Part shown: positions 37,230 through 45,519 of the stretch, piece after piece | How positions within the stretch are numbered: the first letter of the stretch is position 1 | How the letters are laid out: each line of letters starts with the position of its first letter | Source of the DNA: Roseburia sp. | Lineage (GTDB): Bacteria; Bacillota; Clostridia; Lachnospirales; Lachnospiraceae | Assembly (NCBI GenBank): GCA_026168605.1 | Contig: JAPFDX010000020.1 | Span: 17,939 to 81,938, forward strand | Direction of reading: 5' to 3' | Length of the DNA: 64,000 bases | Made by a program: the position numbers and the translations under genes | Notes under the pieces: model-generated | What the model was told of the DNA's origin: nothing | What the model saw: only the letters and a program-made list of their open reading frames with translations | Databases searched by the model: none

Positions 37230-37493
37230 CTATTCTCCAAGTCCGCCTTCAATCGCTGCCACCAGCGTGTCAAGCGCCTCCTGCTCGTCCTCGCCGTCAC
37301 AAACCAGTTCAATCTCATCCCCCGACTTGATGCAGGCGCCAAGCACGCTCAGCACACTCTTGGCATTCGCCGTGTTCTCCCCATAATGAAATATGATGTG
37401 CGCCTTAAACTGCATCGCTTCTTTGCACAAAATTCCTGCCGGTCTCAAATGTAATCCCGTAGGATTCTTAATCCTGACCTTCTTACTAACCAT
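37230..37493 (-). CDS. HPr family phosphocarrier protein
   Basis: An 87-residue HPr-like protein. His15 lies in GLHLRPAG (the phosphorylation site motif, with Leu in place of the usual Ala), and Ser46 in NAKSVLSVL is conserved as in regulatory HPr. Both residues being present separates it from Crh, which lacks the His. It may be the general PTS carrier or a paralogue; no enzyme I gene is nearby. It lies between glmM and rfbD in a compact run. Confidence 0.88.
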   Translation of the reverse strand: MVSKKVRIKNPTGLHLRPAGILCKEAMQFKAHIIFHYGENTANAKSVLSVLGACIKSGDEIELVCDGEDEQEALDTLVAAIEGGLGE

Positions 37494-37542
37494 AGTTCCT
37501 CCCCTTTCAGCCTTGATACTCTGTATATACCCCTGCCATAAT

Positions 37543-38892
37543 TTACAGCATGATTTTCGTGATCAGCTCTGCCAGATTGTTTGCTTCCTCCTCGATCACC
37601 TGCTGATCCTTTCCCTCGATCATCACGCGCACCAAAGGCTCCGTGCCTGACGGACGGATCAACACTCTTCCCTCTCCGTTAAACTTCTTCTCAACTGCTG
37701 CGATCGCATCCGCGATCTCCTGATACTCCATGAAGCTTTCTTTCTTGTGGTTTGGAACCCTGGCATTGACCAGTGCCTGCGGAAGCACCTCCATAACGGA
37801 AGCAAGCTCCGACAACGGCTTCCTGGTCTTCACCAGCACCTCAAGTAAATGCAATGCGCTAAGGAGTCCGTCTCCGGTCGTATTTTCGTCGAGGAAGATC
37901 ACGTGCCCCGACTGTTCTCCGCCGAGATTGTATCCGTTCGCCAGCATATGCTCCAGCACATAGCGGTCGCCGACCTTCGTCTTTTCCACCTGGATCTTCT
38001 CCCGCTCTCCCATCAGTGAAAAGCCGAGATTCGTCATGACCGTCACCACGATCGTATCCTTTTTCAGCGTTCCCCGGTCTTTCATATACGCGCCGCAGAT
38101 CGCCATGATCTGGTCACCGTCCACCAGCTCGCCCTTTTCATCCACCGCCAGCATACGGTCGGCGTCCCCGTCAAACGCGATACCGATGTCTGCCTTCTCA
38201 TACACGACGCGCGCTTTCAGTTCATCCATATGCGTTGAACCGCAGTTTGCATTGATGTTCGTGCCATCCGGCTCTGTATGAATGGCGACAAGCTCTGCGC
38301 CGAGATCGCCGAGCGTCTTCACAGATGTATAGTAGGAAGCGCCCTCCGCGCAGTCCACCACGATCTTCATTCCGGTCAGATCTACCGGAATGCACTTTTC
38401 CATAAATTTCACATATTCGTCCCTCAGGTCAAAGCGGTAATCGATCTTGCCGACCCCTGAGCCGATCGGCAGTACCACATCCTTCATCTCGTTGCAGATC
38501 AGATCCTCGATCTCATCCTCAAGGGCATCCGAAAGCTTGTAGCCCTCACCGTTGAAAAATTTGATCCCATTAAACTCCATCGGATTGTGAGACGCCGAAA
38601 TGACAACTCCTGCGTCCACTTTATGCTTTCTCGTCAGATAAGCGATCGCCGGCGTCGGCATCACGCCGACGAAAATAGCGTTCGCCCCGACCGAGCAGAT
38701 TCCTGCCATCAGGGCGCTTGCAAGCATCCCTCCCGAAATCCTGGTATCGCATCCGACAATGATCGTCGCCTGATGCTCCTGTTCCTTCGTGAGCACATAA
38801 GCGCCTGCCTGACCAAGTTTTGTCGCAAGTTCTATCGTAAGCTCTGAACCCGCCACGCCGCGCACACCATCTGTTCCAAACATTCTAGCCAT
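37543..38892 (-). CDS. glmM: Phosphoglucosamine mutase
   Basis: A 449-residue enzyme converting glucosamine-6-phosphate to the 1-phosphate for cell-wall precursors. Start MARMFGTDGVRG, Ser101 phospho-site in ISASHNP, metal loop DGDADR near 243, and the RPSGTEPLVRVM sugar-phosphate site are all intact. It follows cdaA-cdaR, the order seen across Firmicutes, where CdaR and GlmM modulate CdaA. Confidence 0.97.
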   Translation of the reverse strand: MARMFGTDGVRGVAGSELTIELATKLGQAGAYVLTKEQEHQATIIVGCDTRISGGMLASALMAGICSVGANAIFVGVMPTPAIAYLTRKHKVDAGVVISASHNPMEFNGIKFFNGEGYKLSDALEDEIEDLICNEMKDVVLPIGSGVGKIDYRFDLRDEYVKFMEKCIPVDLTGMKIVVDCAEGASYYTSVKTLGDLGAELVAIHTEPDGTNINANCGSTHMDELKARVVYEKADIGIAFDGDADRMLAVDEKGELVDGDQIMAICGAYMKDRGTLKKDTIVVTVMTNLGFSLMGEREKIQVEKTKVGDRYVLEHMLANGYNLGGEQSGHVIFLDENTTGDGLLSALHLLEVLVKTRKPLSELASVMEVLPQALVNARVPNHKKESFMEYQEIADAIAAVEKKFNGEGRVLIRPSGTEPLVRVMIEGKDQQVIEEEANNLAELITKIML

Positions 38893-38924
38893 TGTCTTAT
38901 TTCCTCCACGTAATTCATTCTATT

Positions 38925-40331
38925 TTACGGAACCGCAGGAGCTGTCTCTCCCTCCGGTCCAGTGATCTCTGTCATTTCTTGTGTCCCGGCATTCTGTCCG
39001 GCAGCCACGCCTTCCGCCGGGTTCTGGTCTGTGCCTTCCGCCGGATTCTCCCCCGCAGCACCACCTGCCTCTGTTGCGTTGCCCGTGATCGTCACCGGCA
39101 CTCTCACATTTTCTGTCAGCCAGCAGTACTGTTCCAGAAAAAGTTCCACGGTCAGACGGTGGCTGCCGGATCCCATACCGTTCGCATTGACCGCTCCCTG
39201 GATGCCCTTTGCCTTGAGCGCTCCGATAATACTCTCCGGTCCGCTGATCTCGACTACAACCGTATCTTCATCAAATTCCAGCTCATACCCGTCACGCAGG
39301 TTCTCCACCGTGAGGTTCGTCACCGGCACTTCAAAACTCTTCTTCTGTACCGGTTCGATCCGCACAGCCACCTCCACCTTCGCATCCGACGCCAGCACCA
39401 GAGCAGTTTCCTCCGGCAGGTAGGAAGTGATATCCACAACCGTCTCAAAATCCTCCGACATATCCGTCACATCAAGCACCTCTTTGGGGATCGATATTCT
39501 GTTTACCGTATTCAGGACGGCGCTCTCTCCCTTGATACGAACCGTATCAAGCGCATACTCGATACCCGTCACCATATAGCCGTCCATCGGCTTTCCTGTC
39601 GTGTCAAATTCAAGGGACACATCCCTCGTGCTCAGGATCTGCGCGGAAACCGTCACCGTGCTGAGACTTAGTTTCAGTCTCGTCGTATCGATCACATTGC
39701 CGTCGGCATCATACAAGACCGGAACCACGCTGTCCGTGACATCCGTGGAGACACCGTCCACATTGATCGTTGCAACCGCATGGTCGATCCGGCTGATGAT
39801 CGACGCCGGTCCTGAAATCTTGAGCAGGTTCGATCCGGTGATCTCCAGCTTTCCGAGCGCGCAGCCGTCTGCCACCGTTCCCCTCGTGGTCGCAGAGATC
39901 ACCTTCTGGGTCGTTCCCAGATCCTCCAGTGCGACCTCCAGATACAACTGCTTTGACGTCACCGTCACCTTATTCGTATAGCGCTTCGGCGTGATCGTCA
40001 CCGGCACGCGGTAATTTCCCGTATTCTCATTGTATTCAATGCGTTCCATGTCCGCCGTCGCGGAAAAGTCCGAGTTTGACATCTCCGTCAAAACGCTCCG
40101 CTCTGCAGACGCGTTGAAAGTGACGGTATTCTTGCCGTCCAGCACTTCAAAATACTTATTCTGCGCCGTCAGATAATCTGTGTTCTCCGCCGTCACACTC
40201 GTGGTAAACTGGAGAACGATCGTCGGATCGTCAATGTTGATCACAACAACCCAGAGCACCACTGCAAACAGTGTGGCGAGAAGCTTGAGGCCGAAATTGT
40301 TTGTTATCTTTTTACCGAGTTTTTTTAACAT
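38925..40331 (-). CDS. cdaR: CdaR (YbbR-domain) regulator of diadenylate cyclase
   Basis: A 468-residue protein with one N-terminal helix (LKLLATLFAVVLWVVVI) and about four YbbR-type repeats outside the membrane, followed by a Gly/Ala/Glu-rich tail. YbbR repeats are visible as recurring VxxxxTTxGxP and VxVxV segments. It interacts with CdaA, whose gene it overlaps by 20 bases, and controls c-di-AMP synthesis in relation to cell-wall state. Confidence 0.92.
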   Translation of the reverse strand: MLKKLGKKITNNFGLKLLATLFAVVLWVVVINIDDPTIVLQFTTSVTAENTDYLTAQNKYFEVLDGKNTVTFNASAERSVLTEMSNSDFSATADMERIEYNENTGNYRVPVTITPKRYTNKVTVTSKQLYLEVALEDLGTTQKVISATTRGTVADGCALGKLEITGSNLLKISGPASIISRIDHAVATINVDGVSTDVTDSVVPVLYDADGNVIDTTRLKLSLSTVTVSAQILSTRDVSLEFDTTGKPMDGYMVTGIEYALDTVRIKGESAVLNTVNRISIPKEVLDVTDMSEDFETVVDITSYLPEETALVLASDAKVEVAVRIEPVQKKSFEVPVTNLTVENLRDGYELEFDEDTVVVEISGPESIIGALKAKGIQGAVNANGMGSGSHRLTVELFLEQYCWLTENVRVPVTITGNATEAGGAAGENPAEGTDQNPAEGVAAGQNAGTQEMTEITGPEGETAPAVP

Positions 40332-41202
40332 TTTTCAGCCTCCTCTTCAATGATTCAATTTTCGAAACCTGCTGCTCACGGTGCTGTAAGTAAGCAAGCT
40401 TATTTTTCAGAAATTCCGCATCCACATTGCGGTAGAGCTCTCCGCCCAGCGCGATCGACACTCTTCCCGTCTCCTCGGACACAACGATTGTCAGCGAATC
40501 GCTCACCTCGCTGATGCCGACAGCCGCACGGTGTCTCGTTCCCAGATCCTTGCTGATCGAGAGTGAGTCTGTCAGCGGCAGATAGCAGGTCGCCGCCACA
40601 ACACGGTCGCCGCGCACGATCACCGCGCCGTCGTGCAGAGGCGTATTCTTCTCAAAAATATTGATCAGAAGCTGACTCGTCAAAATACCGTCGACGGCAA
40701 TTCCCGTCCTCTCGTATTCCGAGAGAACGATCTCATCCTCGACAACGATCAGCGCTCCGGTCTTTACCTTTCCCATCTCGTAGCACGCCTTTACCAACTC
40801 GGCGATGGTGCGGTCAGAAAATTTTCCCGTCTCATTCCTGGAAAAATCAAACGGAAAAATGGAAGTCAGAATATTCTTCCGTCCGAGATTCTCCAGCGCC
40901 TTGCGCATCTCCGGCTGGAAAATGATCACCAGCGCGATCAACAGGATATTGAGCGTATTCCTCGCGATCCATATGATGGTGTTCATCTGGAACACCGCCG
41001 CAAGCAGCACAAACAGCAGGATCACCATCAGTCCCCGCAACAGTACCCATGCTCTGGTGTTTTTGATCCAGACCAGCATATAATAAAACAAAAACGCAAT
41101 TATGATAATTTCCACAATATCTGTGGTTGTTATTTTGGGCAAATTCATGTACACGGATACCTTTTCCCAGAAAGCATCCAATGTTACCAGCATACTCTGC
41201 AC
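40312..41202 (-). CDS. cdaA: Diadenylate cyclase CdaA
   Basis: A 296-residue membrane-bound cyclase: three N-terminal helices (about 30-95) and a DAC domain with DGA (191-193) and RHR (223-225), the two motifs needed for c-di-AMP synthesis from ATP. A GTG at 41202 fits the AAGGA ribosome-binding site (nine bases); an ATG three codons later would be too far from it. First of the cdaA-cdaR-glmM cluster. Confidence 0.97.
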   Translation of the reverse strand: MQSMLVTLDAFWEKVSVYMNLPKITTTDIVEIIIIAFLFYYMLVWIKNTRAWVLLRGLMVILLFVLLAAVFQMNTIIWIARNTLNILLIALVIIFQPEMRKALENLGRKNILTSIFPFDFSRNETGKFSDRTIAELVKACYEMGKVKTGALIVVEDEIVLSEYERTGIAVDGILTSQLLINIFEKNTPLHDGAVIVRGDRVVAATCYLPLTDSLSISKDLGTRHRAAVGISEVSDSLTIVVSEETGRVSIALGGELYRNVDAEFLKNKLAYLQHREQQVSKIESLKRRLKNVKKTR

Positions 41203-41214
41203 GTTCCCACTTCC

Positions 41215-42219
41215 TTAATCAAGTAAATCCTCGTCAATGTCCATCTCTCTTGCAAACTGCTTCTTGGTCAGGCGCTCCTGCTCTTTCTCTCTGCCGCTAA
41301 AACGTTTCACGCGCTTATCCGTTCCGGAGATAAAGACCTTCGGCACTGCCTTCACATAATAATAATACTCATCATCCTCAAACTGTGTCCGCTCCGTCCG
41401 CGAATAATCCAGATTGAAGAACAAAAACTGCAGCACCAGCGCCACCGCAGCCGAGATCACGCTTCCTATCAGCACGCCGATGATCTTCCCGGAAATGCCA
41501 AGCAGCATATACCCCGCGATCAGTCCAACCGCCTCAAACAGCGTGCCGGAAATGATCGCCACGCGCCACGCATTCTCGATCGACATTCTGCGGATGATGT
41601 ACACGATGACCAGTGTCGCCGACAGCACGCCGAGCACCAAATACATCTCCTTGTTGCCGTAGAGCTGGTTTAACGCCACCGAGATCGTCGATACTCCCTC
41701 GCCTTCCACCTCTGCCGCGCCGCTTAACACCTTGGCATTATTCTTTACCCCGTCGAGGAAAAAATACACGACAGTTCCACAGATCATCGCAAACACCGCG
41801 TATACCTCGCGCAGAAGTCCCATGCCAAGCGGCATCACATACGGGATCCTAAACTGGCAGCAGACGGCTGTCAGCAGCACATCGCAGCCATGCTTCGGCG
41901 CAAACCGGAAATACAAAAAATAGACCAGTGCAAACAGGATCACCGCCACCAGACACACCTCCAGCGACAGCGCGTACATATCAAGCAGGATCACCACCGT
42001 GGCGATCAGCATCATCGCGCGAACCGGAAGTATCGCACACAAAAGCGCCAGGATCAGCGCGACCGGAATGCTGCTGACTGCCTCCATATACCCGATATTC
42101 AGATTGATCATCAAAAATACGGTAAGCGCCAGCACAAAACGCATCACCGGTACAAGGTACACTTCATTCTTCCCGTAAAAGCGCACCAGTTTCTCTTTCA
42201 GTTCCAATATGGCTGCCAT
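41215..42219 (-). CDS. Conserved membrane protein upstream of cdaA
   Basis: A 334-residue protein with about eight helices in residues 20-270 and a charged cytoplasmic tail (EDDEYYYYVKAVPK, then a Lys/Arg-rich end). I do not recognise a family by motif, but homologues at this position are common upstream of cdaA in Lachnospiraceae (from general knowledge). Thirteen bases separate it from the gene before and twelve from cdaA, so it should be co-transcribed. A role in envelope sensing is only a guess. Confidence 0.55.
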   Translation of the reverse strand: MAAILELKEKLVRFYGKNEVYLVPVMRFVLALTVFLMINLNIGYMEAVSSIPVALILALLCAILPVRAMMLIATVVILLDMYALSLEVCLVAVILFALVYFLYFRFAPKHGCDVLLTAVCCQFRIPYVMPLGMGLLREVYAVFAMICGTVVYFFLDGVKNNAKVLSGAAEVEGEGVSTISVALNQLYGNKEMYLVLGVLSATLVIVYIIRRMSIENAWRVAIISGTLFEAVGLIAGYMLLGISGKIIGVLIGSVISAAVALVLQFLFFNLDYSRTERTQFEDDEYYYYVKAVPKVFISGTDKRVKRFSGREKEQERLTKKQFAREMDIDEDLLD

Positions 42220-42232
42220 AATTTCCTCCTGC

Positions 42233-42655
42233 CTATTCCCATTCTGTATTGTCCGTCTTTAAACGGTCTTCCCTCTCATACATCTGGTTGACCTTCTTCA
42301 GGCTCGCATAATACTGCTTCACCTTCCTGCGCCCGTCCGTATACTTTATCTGAAAAACAATGTAGGTTGCCCCGAGATAAAATACCAGAAACGCCAGATA
42401 AGAGAGTACCAAAAGCATGACCATCGTCCGGATCTCCATCGTGTTTATCATCTCAAACACACGGTCTATGGAAGACAGCATCCAAAGCCCGAGTATCAGC
42501 CCGTAGCTGATGGTTCCCGTGACAAAGCTGATCAGCATCTGGAGCGCCACATAATCCCTTCTCGCATACTGGGTCATCGGCTTACAACGTTTGCCGTCGT
42601 TCTCGTCAAACTGCGCCAGCTTTATCATATGCCGTAAACGTTCCTCATTTACCAT
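42233..42655 (-). CDS. Small membrane protein of unknown function (first gene of the cda run)
   Basis: A protein of about 140 residues with two helices (about 35-60 and 70-95) flanked by charged ends. The frame is open from 42724, but that start lies only about 11 bases from the predicted -10 box. The ATG at 42655, behind AAAGGA, is the first one with a usable ribosome-binding site. No recognised family. Coupled by operon position to the membrane protein and cdaA. Confidence 0.5.
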   Translation of the reverse strand: MVNEERLRHMIKLAQFDENDGKRCKPMTQYARRDYVALQMLISFVTGTISYGLILGLWMLSSIDRVFEMINTMEIRTMVMLLVLSYLAFLVFYLGATYIVFQIKYTDGRRKVKQYYASLKKVNQMYEREDRLKTDNTEWE

Positions 42656-42735
42656 ACAGCAGTTTATCCTTTCCGCTTCCCGCAACCACGCCGCCATTTT
42701 CTGATTTTGCACGCAATTACGCATTCTTGCTTCTC

Positions 42736-42763
42736 ATTATATCACAGTACCTTTCATTTTCAA
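42736..42763 (-). promoter_or_regulatory. Strong promoter of the cdaA-glmM-rfbD run
   Basis: TTGAAA (42763-42758) and perfect TATAAT (42741-42736), 16 bases apart (17 if the first box is taken as TTTGAA). It is the only strong promoter visible upstream of the eleven tightly spaced genes to 30402. Confidence 0.75.
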
Positions 42764-42770
42764 AGAACAA

Positions 42771-43105
42771 AAGAGTTTCGCTTATAAGATTCAGGTGTCA
42801 AAATGTACCAATGATATTCTTTTTGTTCAGGATTCCGAAGCTAAGAACTTCTAAAATGTTCTGGATCAGGTATTGTGCATGGACGCAACCGCCCTCTATG
42901 CGCCATCCGTGGCGCAATTCGGGCTTTCACCGGCATCCCTGCCGTCGAATTGCTGGAAACCGGCAGAACATCAAGAAGTTCTAAGCTTCTCCATATTCAC
43001 AAATCAGAATATCATTGGTGCATTTTGCCAATCCCATTTTGGCGCCCGAATCCCATAAAGGAATAAAGAGTTTCGCTTTATAGGGAACGACGTTTCCTAT
43101 AAAGC
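42771..43105. repeat. Large cruciform-like inverted repeat element
   Basis: This roughly 490-base gene-free stretch (42656-43144) holds one structured element. AAGAGTTTCGCTT occurs as a direct repeat at 42771-42783 and 43066-43078. Between them the left half (42781-42866) is repeated inverted as 42964-43062: 22-base arms at 42799-42820 and 43006-43027 differ at one base, a second pair shares GAAGC-TAGAACTTCT-like blocks, and the right arm has a 15-base insertion duplicating CAAAATG. The central loop folds again: TGCGCCA/TGGCGCA (42899-42916), CGGCA/TGCCG (42931-42944) and GCAATTCG/CGAATTGC (42914-42953). A further perfect 10-bp hairpin is at 43075-43105. No credible protein is encoded. Could be a MITE-like element or a structured RNA. 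Confidence 0.7.
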
Positions 43106-43133
43106 AAAAACAGAGCCCCCGTTCAGGCCCTGT
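43105..43133 (-). terminator. Rho-independent terminator after the yvyF-comF genes
   Basis: On the minus strand ACAGGGCC pairs with GGCTCTGT (one G-T pair) across a nine-base loop, followed by TTTTTGC. It lies 12 bases beyond the yvyF stop. Confidence 0.85.
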
Positions 43134-43144
43134 CTTATCTTCAC

Positions 43145-43543
43145 TTATAAAAAACGCATACGGTCTTTGCCATCCCTCTTCTTTGGCGCCTCCTGCACCT
43201 TCGGCTTACCCAGAGTGCCTGAAAATGTATCCATCATACTTTTCTTGCACTTATCACAGAAACGTCCCGTACAAATCGGCGCACCGCACGTCTCGCAGGT
43301 GATCCCATCCGCACCCGCATTGACCAGTGAAAGACGCTCCTCCCTGATCCAGTGTTTGATCTGTTTCGTGGACACGTCGACCTCCTCGGAGACCTCCGCG
43401 ATCGTCGCATTGGGCTTTCTGTCCAGATACGCCTTTACCTCCTGGAACTTATCCTCCAGCGCTCTCTGGCAGGCCTGGCAAAGCGGTGCTCCGCCCATAT
43501 AGTTAAACAAACGTCCACATCCCTTGCAATTCCTGACATCCAT
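43145..43543 (-). CDS. yvyF: YvyF-like flagellar-region protein
   Basis: A 132-residue protein with two zinc-ribbon-like ends: CKGCGRLF plus CQAC near the start, and CETCG-x-CTGRFCDKC in the second half. Between them lies a helix-turn-helix-like segment (TIAEVSEEVDVSTKQIKHWIREERL). This matches the YvyF family found next to comFC and flgM in Bacillus. The comF gene is directly upstream, 20 bases away. Its function is unknown; a regulatory role tied to flagella is the usual guess. Confidence 0.8.
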   Translation of the reverse strand: MDVRNCKGCGRLFNYMGGAPLCQACQRALEDKFQEVKAYLDRKPNATIAEVSEEVDVSTKQIKHWIREERLSLVNAGADGITCETCGAPICTGRFCDKCKKSMMDTFSGTLGKPKVQEAPKKRDGKDRMRFL

Positions 43544-43563
43544 ATTTCAATCCTCCCAGTCTG

Positions 43564-44277
43564 TCAAAATCCGGCTCCGATGCTGATACAGACATAACAG
43601 ACGCGCTCTGCGCCACCGGAAAGCAGCGCTTTTGCAGCCTCATCCATCGTGCTGCCCGTCGTATAAATATCGTCCACCAGCAATATATGGCTATATTTTA
43701 CTACATCCGGTACTAATTGAAAAGCATTTTTTAGATTCTTCTGCCGCTGTGCATCACTTAACTCCTTCTGCGGCACCGTATTGCGGATGCGTTTCAGCAG
43801 TCCGGACTCCACCGGGATCCCAAGTTCCCTCCCAAGCGCCCTTGCAAACACCTCGGCCTGATTGTATCCGCGCCTGCGCTTTTTCTTCGGGTACATCGGA
43901 ACCGGCACGATCACCTCGATGTGTTTTCGCACGATCCAGCCTCCGTACAACAGCGCCGCTTTTCTGGCATAAAACCGTGCATACTCCCGCCGGTTGCTGT
44001 ACTTAAAGCGGTACATGGATTTCTTGATCCCCGCCCGGTAGACAAAGACCGCCTTCCCCTGCTCATAGCTGTGCTTCTTCCTCGCACAGTCCCCGCAGTA
44101 CTCCTGCCGCTCATTCTCAAGCGGCTTGCCACATCTGGCGCACACCGGCTCCCTGACCGTCACCGCCTCCTTTTCGCACCCGTCACAGATTTCACTGCCG
44201 GGCGCTAACAGCGCGTCACAGACCGGACACCGGGGTGGAAACAGATAATCCACCGCTGTTTTCATCCATCGCTGCAT
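43564..44277 (-). CDS. comFC: ComF family phosphoribosyltransferase-like protein
   Basis: A 237-residue protein: N-terminal zinc-binding Cys pairs (CPVC, CDGC, CARCGK, CGDC) and a C-terminal PRTase domain with ILLVDDIYTTGST binding PRPP. RRRGYNQAEVFA is the usual ComF core. In naturally competent bacteria it takes part in DNA uptake; many non-competent Clostridia keep it with an unclear role. It precedes yvyF, as in Bacillus. Confidence 0.92.
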   Translation of the reverse strand: MQRWMKTAVDYLFPPRCPVCDALLAPGSEICDGCEKEAVTVREPVCARCGKPLENERQEYCGDCARKKHSYEQGKAVFVYRAGIKKSMYRFKYSNRREYARFYARKAALLYGGWIVRKHIEVIVPVPMYPKKKRRRGYNQAEVFARALGRELGIPVESGLLKRIRNTVPQKELSDAQRQKNLKNAFQLVPDVVKYSHILLVDDIYTTGSTMDEAAKALLSGGAERVCYVCISIGAGF

Positions 44278-44367
44278 CCCTTGTTCCGCTCTCCCCGGAA
44301 ACCGTATGCAATCCCTGACTCCTTTTCATCCTAGCACTTTTCTTTTCCTGATACCAGAAACATTTTC

Positions 44368-44958
44368 TTAATTTTTTCTTGAGAAAAGCTTGCGGATCAG
44401 GCCTTTCTTCTCCACGCCGTCCGCCTGCGTCCCAAGGGTTTCCACGTCTTGCCCGGGCAGTCTGCTTTCCATAAAATGTATATCCTCCAGATCGTCGCGC
44501 CCGTTGATCCTTGCGCACATACTTTTGAGCGTCTCCGTCATGGTATCCATCATACGCCGGACGTTCTGCGCCATGCGATCCTCGAGCGTCATACCCCTGT
44601 CCGGCGCGTCCTCGCCCCAGATACAGTCGTCCCCCAGCACCCGCAGTCTGTTCAGACGGTCGCGCTGCTCCTTGCGCACCGCGCTTAAGAAACGGCTGAC
44701 CTGCGTATTGTGCGCCTCCTCCTGCGTGTAGCAGAGGAACTGCTCCAGCGAATTACTCCGCGGACATCCGATCTCATAATAGAGATTGTACACACGGCAG
44801 ATCTGCTCTGCCACACCGCGCAGGATGATGCCGCAATCTCTGGGATTTTTCCGGTACTCCCGCTCCGCCCGTTCCAGTCCCTCGCCGATCGCGTCATACA
44901 TTGCCTGCAATTCTTCCGATTCCATCCGGCACTCTCTCAAAAATCCAAAGTTCCCCAT
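44368..44958 (-). CDS. Conserved hypothetical protein, helical
   Basis: A 196-residue soluble protein, mostly helical, with RGVAEQICRVYNLYYEIG and a charged middle (RKEQRDRLNRLRVLGDD). The C-terminus is basic (KKGLIRKLFSRKN). The N-terminal half resembles DUF4145-type regions but I would not assign it. The ATG at 44958 overlaps the aroK stop as TGATG, with GGAG eight bases upstream, so it is translationally coupled to aroK. Function unknown. Confidence 0.55.
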   Translation of the reverse strand: MGNFGFLRECRMESEELQAMYDAIGEGLERAEREYRKNPRDCGIILRGVAEQICRVYNLYYEIGCPRSNSLEQFLCYTQEEAHNTQVSRFLSAVRKEQRDRLNRLRVLGDDCIWGEDAPDRGMTLEDRMAQNVRRMMDTMTETLKSMCARINGRDDLEDIHFMESRLPGQDVETLGTQADGVEKKGLIRKLFSRKN

Positions 44959-45479
44959 CAGCCCTGCTCCTGCTTTTCTGCCATCCGCTCTTGTATCTCC
45001 TCACAGATCTCCCGGATGGACCTTCCGTCCGTCGCCACACGAAGATCCGCGACCTCCTCATAACGCACCCTGCGCTTCTCCATCAGCTCCCCGATATCGG
45101 AAACGCTCATATGCCCATTTAACACCGGACGGTTCGTACTCCGTTTCACACGCTCATATATCGTCTCCGGTCTTGCGGTGAGCAGCACGATACTGCCCTT
45201 CTCCCGCATCAGCGCCGCATTCTCCTCCCGCAGAACGCTGCCGCCCCCGCAGGAGACGACGACCGGACGCCCGCTTCCCTGCATCCGCAAAAATTCCGTC
45301 TCCAGATCCCGGAAATACGCCTCTCCATATCTTTCAAAAATCTCTGTGATCGTCATATTCTGCTGTGTTTCGATCTGTCTGTCCATCTCAACGCACGCCA
45401 TGCCAAGCTGCTCTGCAAGCACACTGCCCACCGCACTCTTGCCCGTCCCCATAAATCCAATCAGATAAATATTCTTCAA
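44958..45479 (-). CDS. aroK: Shikimate kinase
   Basis: A 173-residue P-loop kinase of the aromatic amino-acid pathway. GFMGTGKSAVG is the Walker A, then the DRQIE motif with the shikimate-binding Asp, the RDLE segment with Arg, and CGGGSVL. Length is normal. Stop overlaps the following gene's start; aroE lies 40 bases upstream, so the two shikimate genes form one unit. Confidence 0.95.
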   Translation of the reverse strand: MKNIYLIGFMGTGKSAVGSVLAEQLGMACVEMDRQIETQQNMTITEIFERYGEAYFRDLETEFLRMQGSGRPVVVSCGGGSVLREENAALMREKGSIVLLTARPETIYERVKRSTNRPVLNGHMSVSDIGELMEKRRVRYEEVADLRVATDGRSIREICEEIQERMAEKQEQG

Positions 45480-45519
45480 CGTCCCGCTTCCTTCCCTTAA
45501 GGCATCGCAGCCCTGCCGC

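Noticed and set aside
42656..42724. Upstream start of the first cda-run gene at 42724
   Set aside because: It lies about 11 bases from the TATAAT box, too close to be translated normally; the first well-placed site serves the ATG at 42655.
42873..43066. Short plus-strand open frames inside the cruciform element
   Set aside because: They overlap each other in different frames, have no clear start signals and are explained by the repeat structure.
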